Shown in pieces: positions 17,335-26,719 of a DNA stretch of 64,000 nucleotides. Source of the stretch: DATJGR01 sp963812255 (lineage in GTDB: Bacteria; Pseudomonadota; Gammaproteobacteria; Pseudomonadales; Azotimanducaceae). The stretch spans positions 1,178,001 to 1,242,000 of the forward strand of contig CAWEUM010000003.1 of the NCBI GenBank assembly GCA_963812255.1, given 5' to 3'. The notes under the pieces were generated by a model that made no database searches, was not told the DNA's origin, and saw only the letters and a program-made list of their open reading frames with translations. The translations under genes and the position numbers were made by a program. Each line of letters begins with the position of its first letter. Position 1 is the first letter of the stretch.

Positions 17335-17359
17335 GTTTAGCGCATCGCCAGTGCTAAAC
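17335..17359. repeat. Inverted repeat between ssb and uvrA (possible operator)
   Basis: A perfect 7-bp inverted repeat, GTTTAGC and GCTAAAC, is separated by 11 bp. It lies 41-65 bp upstream of the ssb start, a reasonable position for an operator. It does not match the enteric LexA consensus. Its function is inferred only from position and symmetry. Confidence 0.4.
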
Positions 17360-17387
17360 CCACCGTACTCGACGCTGTTGGCTGTAA

Positions 17388-17452
17388 GCCAAGACGCTGT
17401 CAGCGGTGACCAAGACGCTGTCAGCGGTGAGCCAAGACGCTGTCAGCAGTGA
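17388..17452. repeat. Three tandem 21-22-bp repeats between ssb and uvrA
   Basis: The unit (G)CCAAGACGCTGTCAGCGGTGA occurs three times in a row: 17388-17409, 17410-17430 and 17431-17452. The third copy has one substitution (CAGCAG). There is no coding frame here. It lies 40-100 bp upstream of the uvrA start and could be replication slippage or a set of binding sites. Confidence 0.85.
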
Positions 17453-17534
17453 ATGAGCAACGCCTTGCGGCGCGGGAGTCTAACGCGTATTTTTGCTGGT
17501 TTTCGTCACGCGGACCGCCCGCGCTGAAGGTGTC

Positions 17535-20357
17535 TTGGACGCGATCACGCTGCGTGGGGCACGCACCCACAATCTGAAGAATTTCGACCTGACGATCCCT
17601 CGCGACCGGCTCGTTGTGATCACGGGTTTGTCGGGGTCCGGCAAATCGTCGCTCGCCTTCGATACGCTGTATGCGGAAGGCCAGCGCCGCTACGTCGAGT
17701 CGCTGTCCGCGTACGCGCGCCAATTCCTGTCGATGATGGAAAAACCGGACATCGACCATATCGAAGGTCTGTCGCCGGCCATCTCGATCGAACAGAAATC
17801 GACCTCGCACAATCCGCGCTCGACGGTCGGCACAATCACCGAGATCTACGACTACCTGCGGCTGCTGTTCGCGAGAGTCGGCGAGCCGCGCTGTCCGACT
17901 CACGGTCAGGCGCTGGCCGCCCAGACCGTCAGCCAGATGGTCGATCAGGTGCTCGCGCTGCCGGGCGATGCACGCATCATGGTGCTCGCGCCGGTGATCA
18001 CCGACCGGAAGGGCGAACACCAACTGGTGTTCCGGGAACTGGTCGCCAACGGATTCATTCGCGCGCGCGTCGATGGCATCGTCACGGATCTGGACCATCC
18101 GCCGGCACTCGACAAGAAGAAAAAGCACACGATCGAGGCGGTCATCGATCGACTGCGCGTGCGAGGCGACGCACAGCAGCGTCTGGCGGAATCGTTCGAA
18201 ACCGCAATCGGCCTTGCGGACGGTATCGCGAAGGTGTCCTTCATCGACGACGACAAGGCGACGGATCTGATTTTCTCGGCGCGCTTCGCCTGTCCGCACT
18301 GCGGCTACAGCATCAACGAACTCGAGCCCCGGATGTTTTCGTTCAACAATCCCGCGGGGGCATGTCCGGAGTGCGACGGGCTCGGCGTGAAACAGTTCTT
18401 CGACCCGGATCTCGTGGTTGCCGATCCCGATCTGTCGCTCGCCGAAGGTGCAATTCGGGGTTGGGATCGCCGCAACGTCTATTATTTTCATATGCTCGCG
18501 TCGCTCGCCAAGCACTATGGTTTCGACGTCGAAGCACCGTTCAGCGCGCTGAAAAAGAAGCAACGCGAAGCGATCCTCAGCGGTAGCGGCTCGGAACGAA
18601 TCGATTTCAGCTACGTCAACGATCGCGGCGACGTCATTCAGCGCAAGCACCGCTTCGAGGGCATCGTACCCAACATGGAGCGGCGCTATCGCGAAACCGA
18701 TTCCACGATGGTGCGCGAGAACCTTGCGCGGTATCTGACGGTGCGCAGTTGTCCCGCGTGCCGGGGCACCCGGCTAAAGGAAGCATCGCGCAACGTCTAC
18801 ATCGGCGAGACGACATTGCCAAACCTCAGCGATCGGTCCGTCGAAGCCGCTTTCGATTATTTCGCGAATCTGAAGCTAGCGGGGCGGCGCGGCGAGATCG
18901 CCGACAAGATCCTCAAGGAAATCTGTGCACGGCTGCAGTTTCTCGTCGATGTCGGGCTCAACTACCTGACGTTGAATCGCAGCGCCGACACGCTGTCGGG
19001 CGGGGAGGCACAACGAATTCGGCTCGCGAGCCAGATCGGCGCCGGACTCGTCGGCGTGATGTACATCCTCGACGAACCGTCGATCGGCCTGCATCAGCGC
19101 GACAATGCGCGCCTGCTGCGCACGTTGACGCACCTGCGCGACCTGGGCAATACCGTCATCGTCGTGGAGCACGACGAGGAAGCGATTCGACGCGCCGATC
19201 ACATCATCGACATCGGGCCCGGTGCCGGCGTGCACGGTGGCGAGATCGTCGCGCAGGGCGCGCTCGCCGACATCCTCAAATCCAAATGTTCGATCACCGG
19301 TCAATATCTGTCCGGCAAGCAGAAGATCCAGGTTCCGACGACACGCCGCAAGATGGATCCAAAGAAGGTCATTCGCCTGCGCGGCGCGCGCGGCAATAAC
19401 CTCAAGAACCTGACGGTCGAGATTCCATTCGGTTTGTTCACTTGCGTAACCGGTGTTTCCGGGTCCGGCAAATCCACGTTGATCAATCACACGCTGTTTC
19501 CCGTCGCGGCGCGCCTACTGAACAAAGCGACCACGCCGACCGCCGCGGCACACGACGGCATCGACGGACTGAATCTGGTCGATAAAGTCGTCGACATCGA
19601 TCAGAGCCCGATCGGCCGCACGCCGCGATCGAATCCCGCGACATACACCGGATTGTTCACGCCGATCCGCGAGTTGTTCGCGCAGACGCAGGAAGCGCGC
19701 AGCCGCGGTTATCAGGCCGGACGTTTCAGTTTCAACGTCAAAGGCGGCCGCTGCGAAGCGTGTCAGGGCGACGGGCTGATCAAGGTCGAAATGCACTTCC
19801 TGCCGGACATCTACGTGCCGTGCGATGTCTGCAAGAGCAAGCGCTACAACCGGGAAACGCTCGACGTGCGCTACAAGGACAAGAACATCAGCGAAGTGCT
19901 CGAGATGACCGTCGAGGAAGCGCGCGACTTCTTCGACGCGGTGCCGATGCTTGCGCGCAAGCTGCAGACGATCATCGATGTCGGCCTGTCCTATATCCGC
20001 CTCGGGCAGAGTGCAACGACATTGTCCGGGGGCGAGGCTCAGCGCGTGAAACTATCGCGCGAACTGTCGAAACGCGGCACCGGCCAGACGCTCTACATTC
20101 TCGACGAACCGACCACCGGCCTGCATTTTCACGACATCCGGCAGTTGCTCGACGTGCTGCACCGGCTGCGCGACGACGGCAACACCATCGTCGTCATCGA
20201 ACACAACCTGGATGTGATCAAGACGGCTGATTGGATTATCGACCTCGGTCCGGAGGGGGGTGGTGGCGGCGGAGAAGTAATCGCAACCGGCGCGCCGGAG
20301 CAGCTCGCCAAGCACAAGAAGTCGTACACGGGGAAGTTTCTAAAGGCGCTGCTTTAG
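17535..20357 (+). CDS. uvrA: Excinuclease ABC subunit A
   Basis: UvrA is the DNA damage-sensing ATPase that loads UvrB in nucleotide excision repair. The frame opens at 17493, but the family start (MDxI...RGARTHNLKN) fits a TTG at 17535 preceded by GAAGG, giving 940 residues, the E. coli length. Two ABC modules are visible: Walker A GLSGSGKSS and GVSGSGKST, with signatures LSGGEAQR in each. Zinc modules include CPHC/CPEC, CPAC and CEAC/CDVC. It ends convergent with ygiQ. Confidence 0.96.
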   Translation: MDAITLRGARTHNLKNFDLTIPRDRLVVITGLSGSGKSSLAFDTLYAEGQRRYVESLSAYARQFLSMMEKPDIDHIEGLSPAISIEQKSTSHNPRSTVGTITEIYDYLRLLFARVGEPRCPTHGQALAAQTVSQMVDQVLALPGDARIMVLAPVITDRKGEHQLVFRELVANGFIRARVDGIVTDLDHPPALDKKKKHTIEAVIDRLRVRGDAQQRLAESFETAIGLADGIAKVSFIDDDKATDLIFSARFACPHCGYSINELEPRMFSFNNPAGACPECDGLGVKQFFDPDLVVADPDLSLAEGAIRGWDRRNVYYFHMLASLAKHYGFDVEAPFSALKKKQREAILSGSGSERIDFSYVNDRGDVIQRKHRFEGIVPNMERRYRETDSTMVRENLARYLTVRSCPACRGTRLKEASRNVYIGETTLPNLSDRSVEAAFDYFANLKLAGRRGEIADKILKEICARLQFLVDVGLNYLTLNRSADTLSGGEAQRIRLASQIGAGLVGVMYILDEPSIGLHQRDNARLLRTLTHLRDLGNTVIVVEHDEEAIRRADHIIDIGPGAGVHGGEIVAQGALADILKSKCSITGQYLSGKQKIQVPTTRRKMDPKKVIRLRGARGNNLKNLTVEIPFGLFTCVTGVSGSGKSTLINHTLFPVAARLLNKATTPTAAAHDGIDGLNLVDKVVDIDQSPIGRTPRSNPATYTGLFTPIRELFAQTQEARSRGYQAGRFSFNVKGGRCEACQGDGLIKVEMHFLPDIYVPCDVCKSKRYNRETLDVRYKDKNISEVLEMTVEEARDFFDAVPMLARKLQTIIDVGLSYIRLGQSATTLSGGEAQRVKLSRELSKRGTGQTLYILDEPTTGLHFHDIRQLLDVLHRLRDDGNTIVVIEHNLDVIKTADWIIDLGPEGGGGGGEVIATGAPEQLAKHKKSYTGKFLKALL

Positions 20358-20396
20358 ATCTGCCTGATCGGCCCCGGGCTTTAGTGCCGGCGTCCT

Positions 20397-20417
20397 GTTT
20401 GCAGGAACGCTGCAAAC
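20397..20417. repeat. Hairpin between convergent uvrA and ygiQ
   Basis: An 8-bp perfect stem (GTTTGCAG/CTGCAAAC) with a 5-nt loop lies in the 105-bp gap between the uvrA and ygiQ stop codons. No T-tract follows on either strand, so an intrinsic terminator is possible but not well supported. Confidence 0.35.
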
Positions 20418-20462
20418 CAAACACCGCTTCTCGAACACCCCAAACCCGGCAACCGGCGGGCC

Positions 20463-22610
20463 TCAGTTGCGCCCCTTGCGCCGATACGAATCGCGAACGT
20501 GCTGCGTTCGAAAGCTGCCAGCACGCTTGCCTTCGCCACTGCCGCTGGCGCCCTTCGGCTGGAAGCGCGGCACCAGATGCTTTTTGCCATTGCCGATCAA
20601 GTCGGCGCGGCCCATCCGATGCAAAGCTTCGCGCAGCATCGGCCAGTTGTTGGCGTCGTGGTAGCGCAGAAATGCTTTGTGCAGTCGCCGCTGCTTCAAA
20701 CCTTTCACGACCACGACGGATTCACCGTCTCGCGTGACCTTGCGCAGCGGGTTCTTTCCGGAATGCCACATCGCAGTAGCGGTTGCCATCGGGGACGGCA
20801 AGAACGCCTGCACCTGATCGGCGCGATAGCCGTTGCGCTTCAACCAGATCGCAAGTTCGAGCATGTCTTCATCCGTCGTGCCGGGATGCGCCGCGATGAA
20901 ATACGGAATCAGGTACTGTTCCTTACCTGCCTCACTCGAGAATTTGTCGAACAGCTCTTTGAACTTGTAGTACGTGCCAACCCCGGGCTTCATCATCTTC
21001 GACAGCGGACCCTCGCCGATCGCTTCCGGCGCGATCTTTAGATAGCCGCCTACGTGGTGTTGCGCGAGCTCTTTGACGTACTCCGGCGATTCGATCGCGA
21101 GGTCATAGCGCACACCAGACGCGATGAGCACTTTTTTGATACCGGGCAACCCCCGCGCTTTTTTGTACAGGTCGATCAGCGGCGCGTGATTGGTGTCGAG
21201 ATTCGGACAGATACCCGGATAGACGCACGACGGCCGGCGGCATGCCGATTCGATCTGGCGACTCTTGCACGCAAGCCGATACATATTCGCCGTGGGGCCA
21301 CCGAGATCCGAGATCACGCCGGTGAACCCGGAAACCGTGTCGCGGATCGTTTCGATCTCGCGCAGCACCGAAGCCTCCGAGCGGCTCTGAATAATCCGGC
21401 CCTCGTGTTCGGTGATCGAACAGAACGTGCAGCCGCCGAAACAGCCACGCTGAATCGCAACCGAGAATCGGATCATCTCCCACGCCGGGATCTTTGCATC
21501 GCCATAGCTCGGATGCGGGGCGCGGGCGTACGGCAGTTCGTAGATCGCGTCGAGTTCCCGGGTGGCCAGAGGAATCGGCGGCGGATTCAACCAGACGTCC
21601 TGCGCCCCATGACGTTGCACCAGCGGCCGCGCATTTCCCGGATTGGATTCGGTGTGAAGGATCCGCGACGCGTGCGCGTACATGACGGGGTCGTTACGAA
21701 CCGTATCGTAGTCCGGCAACCGGATCACACTGACGTCACGTTGCGTGCGCGGAATGTCGCGAACGAAGCGGACGATACGCGGCGCATCAGCGGCAACCGT
21801 TTCGCCTTGCTGCGACATGCCGGCGGATGTCGAATCCGTCGCCATCATCAAAGGTGACATCGCATACGGATCCGGATGCCGTGCGATCGGACCGGGCGCA
21901 TCGAGGTGTGTCGAGTCGACTTCGATCCATCCTGGGGGCACATGCTCACGCACGAACACCGTGCCACGGACATCCGTGATCGCATCGATGCTTTCGCCCG
22001 CCGCCAGACGGTGGGCGACCTCGGCGAGCGCGCGCTCTGCATTGCCGAACAGCAGCATGTCCGCTTTCGCATCGAGCAGCACGCTGCGGCGCACTTTCTC
22101 GGACCAGTAGTCGAAGTGCGCGATCCGCCGCAGGCTCGCTTCAATGCCTCCGAGGACGATTGGCACGTCGTTGAAGGCTTCGCGCGCGCGTTGCGCGTAC
22201 ACGATCACGCTGCGATCCGGTCGGCTGCCGGCCTCGCCGCCCGGGGTGTACGCATCGTCGCTGCGCACGCGACGATCCGCCGTATAACGGTTGACCATCG
22301 AATCCATGTTGCCGGCAGTGATGCCGAAGAACAGATTGGGCCGTCCGAGCCGGGCGAAGTCGCCGGCGCTGCGCCAGTCGGGTTGCGCAATGATGCCGAC
22401 CCGAAACCCCTGTGCTTCGAGTAACCGGCCGACGATCGCCATGCCGAAGCTGGGGTGATCGACGTACGCGTCACCGGTGACGATGACGACGTCGCAAGAA
22501 TCCCAACCGAGCGCGTCCATCTCGTCTGAGGTGGTCGGCAGAAATGGCGCCGTGCCGAAGCGATGCGCCCAGAATTTGCGGTGCGAGAACAATGGTTTGG
22601 CAGCACTCAT
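20463..22610 (-). CDS. ygiQ: YgiQ-family radical SAM protein (UPF0313)
   Basis: This 715-residue protein is of the large YgiQ family, close to E. coli YgiQ in length. An N-terminal B12-binding-like domain (VVIVTGDAYVDHPSFG, VGIIAQPDW) is followed by a radical SAM domain. The [4Fe-4S] cysteines are in RGCFGGCTFCSITEHEG. A basic C-terminal tail (about 680-715) is typical. The biochemical role is unknown. It is the last gene of a three-gene unit, 10 nt after the MFS gene. Confidence 0.9.
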   Translation of the reverse strand: MSAAKPLFSHRKFWAHRFGTAPFLPTTSDEMDALGWDSCDVVIVTGDAYVDHPSFGMAIVGRLLEAQGFRVGIIAQPDWRSAGDFARLGRPNLFFGITAGNMDSMVNRYTADRRVRSDDAYTPGGEAGSRPDRSVIVYAQRAREAFNDVPIVLGGIEASLRRIAHFDYWSEKVRRSVLLDAKADMLLFGNAERALAEVAHRLAAGESIDAITDVRGTVFVREHVPPGWIEVDSTHLDAPGPIARHPDPYAMSPLMMATDSTSAGMSQQGETVAADAPRIVRFVRDIPRTQRDVSVIRLPDYDTVRNDPVMYAHASRILHTESNPGNARPLVQRHGAQDVWLNPPPIPLATRELDAIYELPYARAPHPSYGDAKIPAWEMIRFSVAIQRGCFGGCTFCSITEHEGRIIQSRSEASVLREIETIRDTVSGFTGVISDLGGPTANMYRLACKSRQIESACRRPSCVYPGICPNLDTNHAPLIDLYKKARGLPGIKKVLIASGVRYDLAIESPEYVKELAQHHVGGYLKIAPEAIGEGPLSKMMKPGVGTYYKFKELFDKFSSEAGKEQYLIPYFIAAHPGTTDEDMLELAIWLKRNGYRADQVQAFLPSPMATATAMWHSGKNPLRKVTRDGESVVVVKGLKQRRLHKAFLRYHDANNWPMLREALHRMGRADLIGNGKKHLVPRFQPKGASGSGEGKRAGSFRTQHVRDSYRRKGRN

Positions 22611-22620
22611 CGGGTTGATT

Positions 22621-23940
22621 CTATGCCTGGCGCAGGTCCATGCGCACTTCGTGGCGCAATGTGTTGAAGCCGCGCCACGCCATCACGCCCAGCGCCGCGG
22701 ATACCAGAAACAGATACGGGCCGAGTCCGCCCATTTCCGGAAGTATCGTCCCCCGGCTCCAGCCCATCCTGCTCCAACCCAGGTACAACGCCATCCCGAG
22801 AAACGGTGCGAACGCACCGCGCACCCCGGTCAACGTTACGTGGATGCCCATGTAGGCGGCTACCTGATCGCGCGGCGCGAAATCGTTATGACCCAGTTGC
22901 CAGGCCAGTGAACCGCCACCGTTGACGATTCCATTGACGAACCGCCCGGCGGCGATCCACACCAGTGAGCCCGTCAGTGCGCCCCAGAACATGATCAGCA
23001 CGCCGAGCACCCACATCGCGTTCTGCCGTGCGCGAAATTCGGCGACGTGCACACGATCGAGATAACGTCCCCACAGCGGCAACGTGATCAGATTCATCGA
23101 GAACGGAATGATCATGATGATGCCAATGCTGACGATATAGCTGGCGCCGAGTTGTCTCGTCACCAGATAGACCAACACCGGTTCGAGCATCATCGCAGCT
23201 ACACCGGATGTGAATTGATGCAGTTGATAGCGTGCGTATTTGCGATCCGCGCGCAGGATGCTCAGAAAGCCATTGCGGCCGCTGACATCGGCGTCGCCCT
23301 GACGCTCGCGAACACGGTGGCGCAGTTCACCCTGCACCGTGACGCGCGAGAACGACCACACCCCGACTGCGCCGATCAGGACGCCGACCCCATACAGCCA
23401 GCGATAGTTTTCAGGGTGCACATCGAGTACCAGTCCCGCCATGCTGGTCGTGAACACGGTGACGAAACTCGAGATCACTTGAAGGCGGCTCGTCACACTC
23501 GCGCGCAGATTTCGGCCGTAGTTCAAACTCCACGTTACGCTGCGCGCGGTGATGATGCCGGCGATCAGCAGGCGGGAGATGATCACCGCGCCGACCAGTA
23601 CCCACGCGCCGGTCATCGAACGCGGGCTGAGCGCGACCGCACACACGCAAACGAGCACCAGGCTCTGCAACGTGACAATCATCGGCACCTTTGAACGCCC
23701 GCTGGCAACGCGATTCCAGACGAAGCTCGACAGGTTGCCGAACATCGGTGACGCGGAGATGACCGCGAGCAGCCACGGCGGTACGCCGAATGTCTTGGCC
23801 GCGACGACTGCGGCGAAACCGCCTTCGAGCAGGCTCAGCGCAACCGGTAACGTGGACTCCGTCAGTTGCTCACAATGAAAGCTGCGCGCGACCGGCGGCG
23901 ATAGGCCGGAAATCACGAACAGTCTTTGGACGACCGACAT
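22621..23940 (-). CDS. MFS-type permease of unknown substrate
   Basis: This 439-residue integral membrane protein has about twelve hydrophobic segments and a charged central loop (about 205-225, HRVRERQGDADVSGRNG), the general plan of the major facilitator superfamily. A weakly MFS-like loop appears after helix 2 (WNRVASGRSKVP). I see no motif that fixes the substrate. It starts 33 nt after the aminotransferase gene with a GGAG ribosome site, and ygiQ follows 10 nt later. Confidence 0.75.
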   Translation of the reverse strand: MSVVQRLFVISGLSPPVARSFHCEQLTESTLPVALSLLEGGFAAVVAAKTFGVPPWLLAVISASPMFGNLSSFVWNRVASGRSKVPMIVTLQSLVLVCVCAVALSPRSMTGAWVLVGAVIISRLLIAGIITARSVTWSLNYGRNLRASVTSRLQVISSFVTVFTTSMAGLVLDVHPENYRWLYGVGVLIGAVGVWSFSRVTVQGELRHRVRERQGDADVSGRNGFLSILRADRKYARYQLHQFTSGVAAMMLEPVLVYLVTRQLGASYIVSIGIIMIIPFSMNLITLPLWGRYLDRVHVAEFRARQNAMWVLGVLIMFWGALTGSLVWIAAGRFVNGIVNGGGSLAWQLGHNDFAPRDQVAAYMGIHVTLTGVRGAFAPFLGMALYLGWSRMGWSRGTILPEMGGLGPYLFLVSAALGVMAWRGFNTLRHEVRMDLRQA

Positions 23941-23973
23941 CGAAACTCCAGGAGGCCAACATTGGCACGGAGG

Positions 23974-25116
23974 TTAGTTGCGAACTGCGGCAACCGCTCC
24001 GTTGCGCAGGGTCACCTGCATCGCGCTCAGAAACAGCAGTACATTGCGCCGGCACGCGCTGCGGCCCATCAGGCCGACGCGCCACAGCTTGCCTGCCGAT
24101 GCACCAAGCCCGGCGCCGATCTCGAGATCGAAGTCGTTCAGCAATGTGCGCCGGACATCGGCTTCGACGACACCGTCCGGTACCAGAATCGCGTTCAGCT
24201 GCGGCAGCCGCCAGGGTTCATCGACGGCAAATCGCAATCCCATCGCCTCGACGCCGTCGCGCAGCGCAGCGTGCTCGGCCGCGTGCCGCGCCCACGAATT
24301 CTGAAGTCCTTCCTCTTCGAGCATCACCAACGACTCGTGTAGTCCGTACAACGCATTCACCGGCGCAGTGTGGTGATATACGCGCGCTCCATCACCGTCC
24401 CAGTACGCCATCACCAGATTCAGATCGAGGAACCAACTCTGTACCGGTGAGTTGCGTCTGCGGATCACCTCGACGGCGCGCGGACTCATGGTCACCGGTG
24501 AGATGCCCGGCGGACACGAAAGGCACTTCTGCGACCCGGAATACACCGCATCGATGCCCCACGCGTCGACCTCTAGCGGAATGCCGCCGAGCGACGTCAC
24601 CGCATCGACGATCGACAGGCAGCCGTGCTCCTGCGCGAGCTTGCACAGCGCCTGCACGTCGGAGCGCACGCCAGTCGACGTCTCCGCATGTACGAACGCA
24701 ACGATTTTCGCATCAGGATGCCGCTTCAGCGCCTCAGCGACTTTGTTGGGATCCACCGGGGCTCCCCATGGGTCCTCGACGATCACCGCTTCGCCGCCGA
24801 TACGACGCACGTTCTCCGCCATGCGCCCGCCGAACACGCCGTTGACGCAGACGATCACCTTGTCGAGCGGTTCCACCAGATTGACGAAAACGGCTTCCAT
24901 GGCGGCGGATCCGGGTGCCGACAGAGGAATGGTCAGCGCGTTGCGTGTCCGAAAAGCGTTCTGCAACAGCCTCTTGAGCTCGTCCATCATGCGGACGAAC
25001 TCCGGATCGAGATGTCCGATCGTCGGCCGCGCCATCGCCGCAAGTACGCGCGGATCGACATCGGAAGGCCCGGGGCCCATCAATGTGCGTCGCGGCGGAT
25101 TGAAACTGTTGGCCAT
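23974..25116 (-). CDS. Class V PLP-dependent aminotransferase (alanine/serine-glyoxylate type)
   Basis: The 380-residue product belongs to the fold-type I, class V aminotransferases. The closest recalled relatives are alanine-glyoxylate and serine-glyoxylate aminotransferases. It opens with LMGPGPSDVDPRVL and has SAPGSAAMEA (cofactor phosphate region), IVDAVTSLGG with the PLP-stacking Asp, and the Schiff-base Lys in YSGSQKCLSCPPG. GLGASAGKLWRVGLMG forms the C-terminal domain. The exact amino donor cannot be set from sequence. It probably starts a transcript with the MFS and ygiQ genes, just past the rplQ terminator. Confidence 0.85.
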   Translation of the reverse strand: MANSFNPPRRTLMGPGPSDVDPRVLAAMARPTIGHLDPEFVRMMDELKRLLQNAFRTRNALTIPLSAPGSAAMEAVFVNLVEPLDKVIVCVNGVFGGRMAENVRRIGGEAVIVEDPWGAPVDPNKVAEALKRHPDAKIVAFVHAETSTGVRSDVQALCKLAQEHGCLSIVDAVTSLGGIPLEVDAWGIDAVYSGSQKCLSCPPGISPVTMSPRAVEVIRRRNSPVQSWFLDLNLVMAYWDGDGARVYHHTAPVNALYGLHESLVMLEEEGLQNSWARHAAEHAALRDGVEAMGLRFAVDEPWRLPQLNAILVPDGVVEADVRRTLLNDFDLEIGAGLGASAGKLWRVGLMGRSACRRNVLLFLSAMQVTLRNGAVAAVRN

Positions 25117-25155
25117 CTATCCATCTCCGCGCAGCTTATCCGAGCTGCGTGTCCA

Positions 25156-25183
25156 CAAACAAAAAGCCGGACGAAGTCCGGCT
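25156..25183 (-). terminator. Intrinsic terminator of the alpha operon (after rplQ)
   Basis: On the minus strand an 8-bp perfect stem, AGCCGGAC/GTCCGGCT with a 3-nt loop, is followed by TTTTTG. It lies 24 nt past the rplQ stop and closes the ribosomal protein supercluster. Confidence 0.9.
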
Positions 25184-25206
25184 CTCGGGATCATTCGAGT
25201 GGTTCG

Positions 25207-25614
25207 TCAATCCCCTGAGTCGCCAGCCACGTCGTCTGCGTCTTCGCGCGCCACCACTGGACGATCGACCAGCTCGATATAGGCCATCGGTGCGTTGTCA
25301 CCATGCCGATAGCCGCACTTCAGGATCCGCGTATAGCCGCCTGGACGGCTCCGATAACGCGGTCCCAACTCACTGAACAGCTTGCCGACGGCGCTATCGC
25401 TTCGGGTGCGATTGAAGATCAGCCGACGGTGCGACACCGAATCTTCCTTGGCCATCGTGATCAGCGGCTCGGCGATGCGCCGCAATTCCTTGGCACGGGG
25501 CAGCGTCGTCTTGATCAGCTCGTGCTCGATCAACGATATCGCCAGATTCCGCAGCATCGAGTCGCGATGCGCGCCTGGCATGTTGAAGTGGCGGCCACTC
25601 TTACGATGACGCAT
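25207..25614 (-). CDS. rplQ: 50S ribosomal protein bL17
   Basis: bL17 sits near the exit-tunnel rim of the large subunit. The product is 135 residues: MRHRKSGRHFNMPGAHR at the start, then LIEHELIKTTLPRAKELRR. An acidic tail (EDADDVAGDSGD) makes it about 8 residues longer than the E. coli protein. It is the last gene of the alpha operon. Confidence 0.98.
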   Translation of the reverse strand: MRHRKSGRHFNMPGAHRDSMLRNLAISLIEHELIKTTLPRAKELRRIAEPLITMAKEDSVSHRRLIFNRTRSDSAVGKLFSELGPRYRSRPGGYTRILKCGYRHGDNAPMAYIELVDRPVVAREDADDVAGDSGD

Positions 25615-25674
25615 CTACCTGTCTTCCTGTTTGTTCCGTTTCGCGATCGGCCATCGACGACATCGCACCCGTTA

Positions 25675-26676
25675 TCAAGCGACCTTATCGTCGCGCAAAC
25701 CCGATGGCGGCCAATTTTCCAACCGCATGCCAAGCGACAGGCCGCGTGAAGCGAGCACGTCCTTGATTTCGGTCAGCGACTTTTTGCCGAGGTTTGGCGT
25801 CTTCAGCAACTCCACCTCGGTGCGTTGAATGAGATCGCCGATGTAGTAGATGTTTTCGGCCTTCAGACAGTTCGCCGATCGTACTGTCAGCTCGAGATCA
25901 TCGACCGGGCGCATCAGGATCGGGTCGATTTCGTCGTGCTTTTCGACGGTTTCCGGTTCGCCTTCGCTTTCCAAATCGACGAACACCGCCAGTTGCTGCT
26001 GCAGAATCGTCGCGGCGCGGCGGATCGCCTCTTCCGGGTCGATCGTGCCGTTGGTTTCGAGATCGAGTATCAGTTTGTCGAGGTTGGTGCGCTGTTCCAC
26101 GCGGGCATTCTCAACGGTGTAGGAGACGCGCCGCATCGGGCTAAAGGTAGCGTCCAGACGTAGTACGCCGATCGAACGCGACGATTCTTCGTCTTCGATC
26201 TCTTCACGGTTTTCCGCCGGCTCGTAGCCGCGGCCGCGACTGACCTTCACCTCCATCTTGATCGCACCATTCTCATTGAGCGTGCAGATGAGATGATCCG
26301 GGTTGACGATTGCGACGTCCTGCGTCAGCTGGAAGTCGCCCGCGGTAACCGCGCCGGCGCCTTTCTTCGACAGCGTGATGATCGCCTCGTCGCCATTGTG
26401 CAGCACGACGCTGACGCCCTTCAGGTTCAGCAGAATGTCGATGACATCCTCCTGGACGCCTTCCATCGCGCTGTATTCGTGCAGCACATTGTCGATCTGC
26501 ACTTCAGTGATCGCGCAGCCCGGCATCGACGACAGCAGGATACGTCGCAGCGTATTGCCGAGTGTGTGGCCGAAGCCGCGCTCGAGCGGTTCGAGGGTCA
26601 CGCGCGCACGCGTGGGTCCGAGCTCCTGTATGTCGATATGACGCGGCGTCAGGAATTCATTCACCGACTGTGCCAT
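25675..26676 (-). CDS. rpoA: RNA polymerase alpha subunit
   Basis: Alpha dimerises to nucleate RNA polymerase assembly and contacts UP elements and activators. I choose the ATG at 26676 (333 residues) because GGAG lies 9 nt upstream; the ATG at 26685 is immediately next to that GGAG. The N-terminal domain has LERGFGHTLGNTLRRILLSS and the C-terminal domain has RSANCLKAENIYYIGDL and LLKTPNLGKKSLTEIK. It sits in the usual place between rpsD and rplQ. Confidence 0.98.
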   Translation of the reverse strand: MAQSVNEFLTPRHIDIQELGPTRARVTLEPLERGFGHTLGNTLRRILLSSMPGCAITEVQIDNVLHEYSAMEGVQEDVIDILLNLKGVSVVLHNGDEAIITLSKKGAGAVTAGDFQLTQDVAIVNPDHLICTLNENGAIKMEVKVSRGRGYEPAENREEIEDEESSRSIGVLRLDATFSPMRRVSYTVENARVEQRTNLDKLILDLETNGTIDPEEAIRRAATILQQQLAVFVDLESEGEPETVEKHDEIDPILMRPVDDLELTVRSANCLKAENIYYIGDLIQRTEVELLKTPNLGKKSLTEIKDVLASRGLSLGMRLENWPPSGLRDDKVA

Positions 26677-26719
26677 TGATCCCATCTCCTTTCCTTCTCT
26701 TAGCAGTTAGCAGCCAGCG

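Noticed and set aside
17340..17490. LexA (SOS) box between ssb and uvrA
   Set aside because: No CTG-N10-CAG match was found; the tandem CTGTCAGC repeats do not have the required symmetry.
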